Origin: Streptomyces sp. AC512_CC834
Lineage (GTDB): Bacteria > Actinomycetota > Actinomycetes > Streptomycetales > Streptomycetaceae
Length of the DNA stretch: 64,000 bases
Reading direction: 5' to 3'
NCBI RefSeq assembly: GCF_019049325.1
Contig: NZ_JAGMUO010000039.1
Location: 35,157 to 99,156 of the forward strand
Shown: positions 53,906 through 63,300 of the stretch, one piece after another
Layout: the number at the start of each line of letters is the position of its first letter
How positions within the stretch are numbered: the stretch's first letter is position 1
Program-made: the position numbers and the translations under genes
The notes under the pieces: model-generated
The model's input: the letters and a program-made list of their open reading frames with translations, nothing else
Told to the model about the DNA's origin: nothing
Database searches by the model: none

Positions 53906-56101
53906 GTGGGAGGCAGGAACCTGATCACCAGGGCCGCTCGCTGGAGCGCCGTCCACCCCTGGTCGGCGATGACGCTCTGGGTCGTCTTCGTCCTGGGCGC
54001 CCTGGTGGTCGGAGGAATGACCGGTACACGGTCGGCGACCGTCTCGGACCTGGCCATCGGGCAGTCCGGACGCGCCGCCGAGATAGCCAAGGACGGCGGC
54101 CTGGAGAGCCGCGCGGTGGAGAACATCCTGGTCACGCCGTACGAGGGGAAGCTCGACCAGGGCAAGGCACGGGCGGCGGCAGAGGAGGCGGCGGACGCGC
54201 TGCGGGACGCGAAGGGCGTCACCTCGATCGGCGAGCCCGTCCCCGCACCGGACGGCTCGGCCCTGCTGGTCCCGGTGACGCTCGGCGGCGACCCGGAGAC
54301 CGCGGGCGACCGGGTGCAGCCACTGCTCGACAAGGTCGCGAAGGCCGGCGACGCCCATTCCGGCGTCAGGGTCGAACTCGTGGGCGCCGGCTCGATCAAG
54401 GCCGGGCTCGACGACATGCTGTCCGAGGACCTGGGCAGGGCGACGGGGCTGAGCCTTCCGGTGACGCTGGTCGTCATGGTGTTCGTCTTCGGCGCGATCG
54501 TCGCCGCGAGCGTCCCCGTCATCCTGGGCATCTCGTCCGTGCTGGCCGGCCTCGGCCTGTGGGGCGTGGCCTCCCAATTCGTCGCCGACCCGGGCCCGGT
54601 GACCCACATCATCGTCCTGATGGGCATGGCCATCGGTGTCGACTACTCGCTCTTCTACCTCAAGCGGCAGCGCGAGGAGCGCGCCCTGGGCGCCGACAAC
54701 ATCGACGCCATCGAGATCGCCTCCGCCACCTCAGGTCACTCCGTGATGGTCTCCGGTGTGGTCGTCATGGTCTCCATGGGCGCCCTCTACCTCGCCGGGC
54801 ACATCGCCTTCGAGTCGATGGCGACCGGGGCGGTACTCGTCGTCGCCATCGCGATGCTCGCCTCGCTGACCGTGCTGCCGGCCATGCTCTCCAAGTTCGG
54901 CCGCTACCTGGACCGGCCGCGGGTGCCGCTGGTGTGGCGGCTCACGCAGCGCGCCGGCGCCAAGCCGCGCCTGTGGTCGGTGATGCTCAAGCCGTCCCTG
55001 CGGCACCCGGCCATCGCCCTGGTGCTCTCCGTGGGCGCGCTCCTCGCCCTCGCCGTGCCCGCCCTCGACCTGAAGCTGAAGGCCACCGGCATCGACGACC
55101 TGCCCAGGTCCATCCCCGCGATGCAGGCCAACGAGCGGCTGACCGCGTCCTTCCCGAGCCAGGCCGACACCCACACCGTCGCCGTACGCGTGCCCGCAGG
55201 TGCGGCCGAGCGGATGCACGACGCCGTCACCGCGCTCGTCGAACGCACCCAGCACTCCGACCTGTTCGTGCACACCCCGGCACCCGAGGTGCGCACCTCC
55301 AAGGACGGTACGGTCGTGACCGTCGCCGTCGGCACCCGCTTCGACAGCAGCTCCGACAAGGCACGCCAGTCCTTGAAGGCCCTGCGCGAGGACATCGCCC
55401 CGCAAACCCTCGGAAAGGTCACGGGCGCCGAGTTCGCCGTGGGCGGCAGCGACGTGGCGTACGACGTGGACTACCGGGCCAACGTCGTCGACAAGATGCC
55501 CTGGGTGCTCGGAGTGGCGCTGCTGCTGACCTTCCTGGTCATGGCGACAGCGTTCCGCTCGATCACGCTCGCGTTGATCACGGTGGTGCTCAACGTGCTG
55601 TCGGCAGTGGCCTCGTTCGGCCTGCTGGCGCTGATCTTCCAGCGGACCTGGGCCGAGGACCTGCTGAACTTCGAGTCCACCGGCCGGGTGGTGGCCTGGC
55701 TTCCGCTGATGCTGTTCGTGATCCTGCTCGGCCTGTCGATGGACTACCACGTCTTCGTCGTCAGCCGGATCAGGGAGGCGGCGCGCGGCGGGCTGCCCAT
55801 CCGTGAGGCCGTCGAGCAGGGCATCACACGCACCGCCGGCGTCGTCACGAGCGCCGCCGTGGTGATGGTCAGTGTGTTCGCGCTGCTCGCCTCGCTGAGC
55901 TTCATCGAGATGAAGCAGATGGGCGTGGGCATGGCCTGCGCGGTACTCCTCGACGCCACGCTCATCCGGATCGTCGTCCTGCCGTCGGTGGTCACGCTGC
56001 TCGGCTGGAAGACCTGGTGGCCCTCGCGGCTGGCGCACCAGAACGAGGCTCGGCCGCCGCGGACTCCGGCGGTGCTGGCGGAGCGGGCGCCGATGCTCTG
56101 A
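53906..56101 (+). CDS. MmpL/RND-family transporter (probable product exporter)
   Basis: I chose the GTG at 53906, with AAGGGG 11 bases upstream. GTGs from 53861 would add 15 residues. The product of about 731 aa has twelve membrane helices in the two-by-(1+5) MmpL pattern. The signature GMAIGVDYSLFYLKR lies in the first half and LGLSMDYHVFVVSRIREA in the second, each with the DY pair used for proton relay. Two extracytoplasmic domains are present. Relatives export lipids and lipopeptides. Its position within the cluster suggests export of, and possibly resistance to, the peptide. A 163-bp gap precedes it without SARP repeats. Confidence 0.88.
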   Translation: MGGRNLITRAARWSAVHPWSAMTLWVVFVLGALVVGGMTGTRSATVSDLAIGQSGRAAEIAKDGGLESRAVENILVTPYEGKLDQGKARAAAEEAADALRDAKGVTSIGEPVPAPDGSALLVPVTLGGDPETAGDRVQPLLDKVAKAGDAHSGVRVELVGAGSIKAGLDDMLSEDLGRATGLSLPVTLVVMVFVFGAIVAASVPVILGISSVLAGLGLWGVASQFVADPGPVTHIIVLMGMAIGVDYSLFYLKRQREERALGADNIDAIEIASATSGHSVMVSGVVVMVSMGALYLAGHIAFESMATGAVLVVAIAMLASLTVLPAMLSKFGRYLDRPRVPLVWRLTQRAGAKPRLWSVMLKPSLRHPAIALVLSVGALLALAVPALDLKLKATGIDDLPRSIPAMQANERLTASFPSQADTHTVAVRVPAGAAERMHDAVTALVERTQHSDLFVHTPAPEVRTSKDGTVVTVAVGTRFDSSSDKARQSLKALREDIAPQTLGKVTGAEFAVGGSDVAYDVDYRANVVDKMPWVLGVALLLTFLVMATAFRSITLALITVVLNVLSAVASFGLLALIFQRTWAEDLLNFESTGRVVAWLPLMLFVILLGLSMDYHVFVVSRIREAARGGLPIREAVEQGITRTAGVVTSAAVVMVSVFALLASLSFIEMKQMGVGMACAVLLDATLIRIVVLPSVVTLLGWKTWWPSRLAHQNEARPPRTPAVLAERAPML

Positions 56102-56120
56102 CGGCGGCGGAACACAGCTC

Positions 56121-56147
56121 AGGGGACGGCCCTCAGGGCCGTCCCCT
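56121..56147 (+). terminator. Terminator hairpin after the MmpL gene
   Basis: AGGGGACGGCCC pairs perfectly with GGGCCGTCCCCT around a 3-nt loop, 20 nt after the stop. Confidence 0.85.
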
Positions 56148-56233
56148 TCCGTCGTCCCGCACGAACTCCGTGCTGCGCAAGGACCGCAGGGGCTCTCCCC
56201 GGGGCCCTGTTTCCGACCGCCCTTCCCGGCCCC

Positions 56234-56276
56234 GTCAGCAACCCGTCAGCACCTCGTCAGCGTCCGGCGACAGGCT
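56234..56276 (+). promoter_or_regulatory. SARP-type operator/promoter of the sbnA-like/NRPS-A operon
   Basis: GTCAG occurs at 56234, 56245 and 56256, exactly 11 bp apart. CAGGCT at 56271-56276 is a good -10, exactly 8 bp after the last heptamer. The arrangement is the same as at 37048 and 46284. Confidence 0.82.
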
Positions 56277-56317
56277 TGGCAGCGAGGCTCATTCGTCGCC
56301 GAAGGCCAGGAGTGCCA

Positions 56318-57355
56318 GTGCCGGTTATATCCGCGTCGCATGAATTCGATGTCAGCGACCTCTTCGTGAATCTGCAACCGTTCTTCGGGCGTCGTCTCTT
56401 TCTCAAGGTCGAGGGATTCAACTTCGCCGGATCCATCAAACTCAAGGCGGCCCGGGAGATGGTCGCGCAGGCGGAGGCCGCGGGTGTGCTCGGACCCGGC
56501 GCGACCCTGGTGGAGTCCTCGTCCGGCAACATGGGCGTCGCCCTGGCCCTGCTCGCCGCGAGCCGCGGATTCAGGTTCCTGTGCGTCACCGACTCCCGCT
56601 GCAACGCCGTCACCCGGCGCACCATGGAGTCGCTCGGCGCCGAGGTGCACGTCATCACCGAGCCGCACGCCACCGAGGGCTTCCTCGGCGCCCGGATCCG
56701 CCACGTCAAGGCACTGCTGGCCGCCGACGACAAGAAGGTCTGGCTCAACCAGTACCTCAGCCCCGGCAACTGGATGGCTCACTACCGCACCACCGCACCC
56801 GCCATCGCCCGCCAGTTCCCCGACCTGAACGTGCTGTTCGTCGGGGCGGGCACCACGGGCACCCTGATGGGCTGCGCCCGCTACTTCCGGGAGCGGCGAC
56901 CCTCGGTGCGGGTGGTCGCCGTCGACAGCGTCGGCTCGGTCACCTTCGGCGCCCCCGCAGCCACCCGGCACATCCCGGGCCTCGGTACCAGCGTGCGGCC
57001 CGCGCTGCTCGACGAGTCCCTGGTCGACGCCGTGGTGCATGTTCCGGAGACGGCCACCGTGCGCACCTGCCGGGAGCTGATGCGGCACGGATTCTCCTTC
57101 GGTGGCTCCACGGGAACGGTCGTGACCGGCGCCCTCGACTGGCTCTCCGAACAATACGGAGACCTTGCATCCGGCATTCGGGAACAGGTGACCGCCGTCA
57201 CCATTTCGCCGGACCTGGGTGAGCGCTATATGGACACCGTTTACCACGACGAGTGGGTACAGAATTCTCTCGGCCTGAAAAGGCTCACGGACAGCGTCGA
57301 AGAGGCACGGTCGGGGACAGAAATAGCCGCTGGACTCGAATCGGTTTCCGGCTGA
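56318..57355 (+). CDS. SbnA-like PLP enzyme for 2,3-diaminopropionate synthesis
   Basis: I chose the GTG at 56318, with AGGAG five bases upstream, giving about 345 aa. This is a fold type II PLP enzyme of the cysteine synthase group. GFNFAGSIKLKAA holds the Schiff-base Lys41, ESSSGNMGVALAL follows, and VGAGTTGTLMG is the phosphate loop. The GSIKLK and SGNMG wording fits SbnA/VioB enzymes, which join O-phosphoserine (or an equivalent) and glutamate on the way to L-2,3-diaminopropionate. The usual partner SbnB is not in the window and may lie downstream. The NRPS-A gene follows after 29 nt, probably in one operon. Confidence 0.78.
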   Translation: MPVISASHEFDVSDLFVNLQPFFGRRLFLKVEGFNFAGSIKLKAAREMVAQAEAAGVLGPGATLVESSSGNMGVALALLAASRGFRFLCVTDSRCNAVTRRTMESLGAEVHVITEPHATEGFLGARIRHVKALLAADDKKVWLNQYLSPGNWMAHYRTTAPAIARQFPDLNVLFVGAGTTGTLMGCARYFRERRPSVRVVAVDSVGSVTFGAPAATRHIPGLGTSVRPALLDESLVDAVVHVPETATVRTCRELMRHGFSFGGSTGTVVTGALDWLSEQYGDLASGIREQVTAVTISPDLGERYMDTVYHDEWVQNSLGLKRLTDSVEEARSGTEIAAGLESVSG

Positions 57356-57384
57356 ACGGCAAGCGGAACAGTTGGTTGGGGGAA

Positions 57385-60300
57385 ATGGGAATGACCGAGA
57401 ACAACGCGATGACGCCGAACCGGGGCGCCGTCCTCCCGCTCACCGCGGCACAGGCCGAGATCTGGTTCGACGAGCAGTTCGCCACCGGCCCGCTCGGCTA
57501 CAACATGGCCGACTACATCGACCTGCGCGGACCGGTCGACGCGGACCTGCTGGGCCGGGCCCTCGGCCGCCTGGGCCATGAGGCCGAGGGGCTGCGCGTG
57601 CAGTTCGTCGAGGAGGACGGCGCCCCGGGGCAGATCATCCGGCCGCTCGCCCAGCTTCCGCTGAAGCACCTCGACTTCAGCGGCGAGACCGAGCCGCTCA
57701 CGGCCGCCGGGGCGTGGATGCGAGCCGACCACGCCGAGCCCCTGAAGGTCACCGACTTCCCGCTGTTCCGCGGCGCCCTGATCCGGCTCGGCCCGGAGCG
57801 CCACCTGCTCTATCTGTGCATGCACCACATCCTGGCCGACGGGTTCAGCCGCGCGCTGCTCTATCCGAAGCTCGCCGCCCTCTACACCCGGCTCGCCGCC
57901 GGCACGGACGCGCGCGACCTCGACGCCGACGCCATACCCGCCTTCCATCGCCTGCTGGACGCCGAGCGCGACTACCTCGACTCGCCGCACGTCGAACGCG
58001 ACCGCGCGCACTGGACCGCACGCCTCACCGCCGGCGCACGCGGTCCGGCACCCGAACTCGTCTCCCTCTCCACACGGCAGCCCGCCCCCGGCCGCAGCGC
58101 GCTGCGACACACCGCACGTCTCTCCGCCGAGACCACCGGCGCTCTGCACGCACTCGCCCGGGAAGGCAAGGTCACCCTGCCGGTCGTCCTGGTCGCCGCC
58201 GCCGCCGCCTACACCCAGCGCGCCACCGGAGTCGACCGCCCCCTGCTCACCCTGCCGGTGACCGGCCGGGTCGGCGCCGCCAGCCGCGAGATCCCCGGCA
58301 TGCTCGCCAACTACCTGCCGCTCACCGTGCCGGTGCGCCCCGACGCCACGCGCACCCAACTGCTGCGCCAGGCCTGGGTGGAGGTTTCGGGCGCCCTGAA
58401 GCACCAGCGCTACCGAGGCGACCGCATCCGCCGGGACGTCGGTCTGCGCACCGACGACCGGCGTCCCTTCGGACCGTTCATCAACGTCCTCAACCAGGAC
58501 CCGGCCCTCGAGTTCGCCGACGCCTGCCACGGCACGGTCGTCAACCTGTCCACCGGCATCGTCAACGACCTCATCATCACCGTCCTGAACACCGCGGACG
58601 GGACGATGGAGATCCACCTCGACGGCAATCCGGAGTTGTACACCTCGGCGGAGCTCGCCGCCCACCTGGCCCGTTTCGAGGCCTTCCTCGGCGCGCTCGC
58701 CACGCTGCCCGCCGACCGGCCCGTCGGCCGGATCGGACTGGGCGCCCCCGACGAGCCGCTCGGCCTGCTCGGCACCTGGGACCGCGACGCCGAACAGGCG
58801 GCGTACGAGGGACTCGTGGAGCGGGTACGAGTCGTAGCCGCCACCTCGCCCGACACGGTCGCCGTCTCCGACGGCACGCAGAGCGTCACCTACGGCCAAC
58901 TGACGACCCGCGCCGCCGGCGTGGCCGCGCGCCTGCGCGCCGCCGGCATGGAACCGGGCGCCGTGGTCGCCATGTGCGCCGACCCCGGGGTGCCGTTCGT
59001 GGCGGGTGTGCTGGGTGTGCTGGGGGCCGGCGGTGCCTATCTGCCGCTGGACCCGACGGCTCCCGCCGCGCGCAACGCCGGCCTGCTCCGGGACAGCGGC
59101 GCCCGCCACCTGCTGATGGGGACCGCCTACGAGGCACAGGCCCGTGAGGTCGCGGACGTCGTCGCCCTCCCACTCGCCGATCCCGTGGACGCCGCCTGCG
59201 ACGCCGGACTCCCCGCGATCGGGCATGCCTCGGATCTGGCGTATGTGATGTTCACGTCGGGTTCGACGGGTCGTCCGAAGGGGGCGATGGTGTCGCGGTC
59301 GGGGATGGTCAATCACCTGTGGGCGAAGGTGGGGGATCTGGATCTGGTCGCGGGTGAGGTGGTGGTGCAGAACGCGCCGTTGACCTTCGATGTGTCGGTG
59401 TGGCAGATGCTGGCTCCGCTGCTGGTGGGTGGTCGGGTGCGGGTGTCGGGTGCGGAGTTGGCGGCGGATCCGGCGGGGTTGTTCGCGGTGGTGCGTGAGG
59501 AGGGGGTGGCGGTGCTGGAGGTCGTCCCCTCGTTGCTGCGGGCGGTGTTGGATGCGTGGGATCTGGACGGGCGGGTGCCCGGGCTGCCGGGTCTGCGCTG
59601 GTTGATGGTGACGGGTGAGGCGTTGCCGGGTGATCTGTGTGAGCGGTGGCTTGCGCGTTTTCCGGGTGTTCCGTTGATGAACGCGTATGGTCCGACGGAG
59701 TGTTCGGATGATGTGACGCATGCGGTGGTCCGGGCGGGGGACGTTCTCGGTGGGCGGGTGCCGATCGGTGGGGCGGTGCGCAACACGCGGTTGTACGTTC
59801 TCGGTGACGAGTTGCAGCCGGTTCCGGTGGGTGTGCCGGGTGAGCTGTATGTGGGTGGGGCCGGTGTCGGGCGTGGTTATCTGGACGATCCGGCGCGTAC
59901 GGCGGGGACGTTCATGGCGGATCCGTTCGCGGGGTCCGGTACGCGGATGTACCGGACGGGTGACCGGGTGGTGCAGCGTCCCGACGGGCAGTTGGAGTTC
60001 CTCGAGCGGCGCGACCATCAGGTCAAGATCCGCGGACGACGCGTCGAACTCGGCGAGATCGAGGCTGCCGTCCGAGGGCTCGACCAGGTCACCGACGCCG
60101 CTGTGGCCGTCGTACCGGACGCCTCCGGCAGTCCGCGCCTGGTCGGCTACCTGACCGGTCCTCGCGTGGACGCCGGGCACGTGCGTGACGAGCTGGCCCA
60201 GTTGCTGCCCGCCTACATGATCCCGGTGACATGGCTGGTCCTGGACGCCCTGCCGCTCACCCCGAACGGCAAGCTCGACCGCAAGGCCCTGCCCAAGCCC

Positions 60301-63300
60301 GCCCTCGCCGGACAGCAGGCGGTGCGCGGGCCGCGCACCGAGCGGGAGCGGGTGCTGTCCGGGATCTTCCGGGACGTACTCGGCACCGCGGAGGCCGGGG
60401 TCGACGAGGACTTCTTCGCGCTCGGCGGCGACAGCATCCGCTCCATCCAGGTCGTCAGCCGCGCCCGCGCGGCCGGCCTCGCCCTGACCACGCGGGACGT
60501 GTTCGAGCACAAGACCGTCGCTGCCCTGGCCCGGATCGCGAGCGGCGCCGACGCCGACACCGACGCCGTGCGCGTGCCGGCGGTCGACGGGGGAGTGGGG
60601 GCGTACGACCTCACCCCGATCATGGGCCAGCTCCACGAGGACACCCGAGACCTCACCGGCCCCGTCGTCAAGTACAGCCAGCACGTCGTCGTGCACGTCC
60701 CCGCGAGTCTGGACGCCGATCTGCTGGACGCCGCCCTGCACGCGGTGGTCGACCACCACGACGCCCTGCGCACCCGAGCCGGCGAACCGGCGCCCGGACT
60801 GTGGCACATGGAGGTGCTCCCGCGCGGTGCGCTGGACGGCACCCTGCTGACGGCGACCGCGGCGGCGGGCGGTGCGGACGGCAACGACCTCCTCGCCTTC
60901 GCCGAGCGGCAGGCCGCCGCCGCCCGTGCCCGGCTCGCCCCGTCCGAGGCCGTCATGATCCAGGCGGTGCTGATCGCACCCGCGCCCGGCGCGGAGACCG
61001 GGCTGCTGGTGCTGTGCGGCCATCACCTCGTCGTCGACGGCGTGTCCTGGCGCATCCTGCTGCCCGACCTGGCGGCCGCCTGCGCGGCGCTCGCCGAGGG
61101 CCGCACGCCCGGCCTCGCCCCCGTCGGCACCTCGTACCGCGACTGGTCACGGCTGCTCACCGAACAGGCCCGCACCGAGGTGCGCGGCACCGAACTCGCC
61201 CTGTGGCAGCGCGTCCTGGACGGCCCGGACCCGCTGGTCGGTACCCGGCGCCTCGACCCCGTCAAGGACGTCTACGGCACCCGGCGCACCCTGCGTCTCG
61301 AACTGGGCCCCGAGGTCACCGGACCGCTGCTCACCCACGTTCCCGCGGCCTTCCACGCGGAGGTCAACGACGTCCTGCTGACCGGGCTGGCCCTGGCCGT
61401 CGCCGACTGGCGCCGCAGACACGGTCACACCCACTACGCCCAGACCCTGATCGAGCTGGAGGGCCACGGCCGCGAGCAGCTCACCGACAGCCTGGATCTG
61501 TCCCGTACCGTCGGCTGGTTCACCAGTGCCTTCCCGGTCCGCCTCGACCCCGGTGACCTCGACTGGGACGAGGTGTGGGCGGGCGGCCCCGCCCTGGCCA
61601 CCGCACTGAAGCGGGTCAAGGAACAGCGGCGTGCCCTGCCCGACCGGGGTGTCGGCCACGGCCTGCTGCGCTACCTCAACCCGCACGCTGCCCGTGTCCT
61701 CGCCACGTACGACCGGCCGCAGCTCGGCTTCAACTACATGGGCCGCTTCGACGCCCGCGAGAACAGGCTGTGGGAACCCGCCGGCGGTGACGGCGTCGTC
61801 GGCACCGGCGCCCACCCCGGCATGCCGCTGCCGCATCTGATCGACGTCACCCCGGCGACCGAGGACCGCCATGACGGACCGTATCTGATCGCCAACTGGG
61901 CGTGGGCCGGGCAGACGGTCGCCGAGGAGGACGCCCGGGACATCGCCGAGACCTGGTTCCGCACGCTCGGCCTGCTCGTCCGGCACTACGCCGGACCCGG
62001 CGTGGGCGGCCGTACCCCCTCCGACCTGCCGCTGGTGGATCTGGCGCAGGACGAGATCGAGGCGTACGAGGCCGAACTCGCCGACGCGGGCACGGCCCTG
62101 ACCGACGTCCTGCCGCTCACGCCGCTCCAGCAGGGCATGCTCTTCCACGCGGACTACGACCGCGAGGCGACGGACGTCTACACCCTCCAGATCGTCGCCG
62201 AGCTGGAAGGCGACCTCGAACCCGCCGTCCTGCGCGCCGCCGGCCAGGCGCTCCTCGACCGGCACCCGAACCTGCGCGCGGCCTTCCGGGCCCGGCCCAC
62301 CGGCGACCCCGTGCAGATCGTCCCCGACCGTGCCGAACTGCCGTGGCAGGAGGCCGATCTGCGCGACCTGCCGGAGCCGCGGCGCACCGCCGAACTCGAC
62401 CGGATCACCGAGGCCGAGCGCACTCGCCGCTTCGACCTGGCCGCCGCGCCCCTGCTGCGTTTCGCGCTCGTCACCCATGGCGAGGGGCGGCACCGCTTCA
62501 TCTGGACGAGCCACCACATCCTCGTTGACGGCTGGTCGATGCCGCTGCTGGTGCGGGAACTGTTCGCCCTGTGCCGTACCGACGCGGACGGCAGCCTCCT
62601 GCCCGACCCGGCGTCCTACCGCTCCTACCTCGCCTGGCTGGCCGGCCAGGACCGTGCCGCGGCCCGGGCGGCCTGGCGCGGAGCCCTCGACGGCGTCGAC
62701 ACGCCGACGCTGCTCGCCCCGGCGGACCCCGACCGCGCCCCGGTGCTGCCGTACGCCGTACGGGCCGAGGTGCCGCGTGAGCTGACCGCCACCCTGTCCG
62801 ACTGGGCCCGCTCCCAGGGCCTCACCCTCAACACCGTCGTGCAGGGCTGCTGGGCGCTGCTGCTGGGCCGGCTCACCGGGCGCCAGGACGTCGTCTTCGG
62901 CGCCGTCACCTCCGGCCGCCCGGCCGAGGTGCCCGACGTCGAGTCGATGATCGGCATGTTCCTCACGACCGTGCCGGTCCGCGTCCGGCTGCATCCCGGC
63001 GCCTCCCTGGCCGAGCATCTGCGCACCGTTCAGGACCAGCAGACCGCGCTGCTGCCGCACGAGCACCTGGGCCTCGCCGACATCCACAAGGCCGCCGGTC
63101 TCCCCGGCGAGGTCTTCGACACCGTGGTCCTCTTCGAGAACTTCCCCCTGGACGGGGCCGGCCCCGACGAAGGGGCCGACGGCACACGGGTGCTGCTCAC
63201 CGAGGCCAGGGACGCCCGCCACCACCCGCTGAGCATGGCGGTCTTCCCCGGCGACGCCCTGACCCTGCGGCTCGACTACGCGCCGGACCTGTTCACGAGC

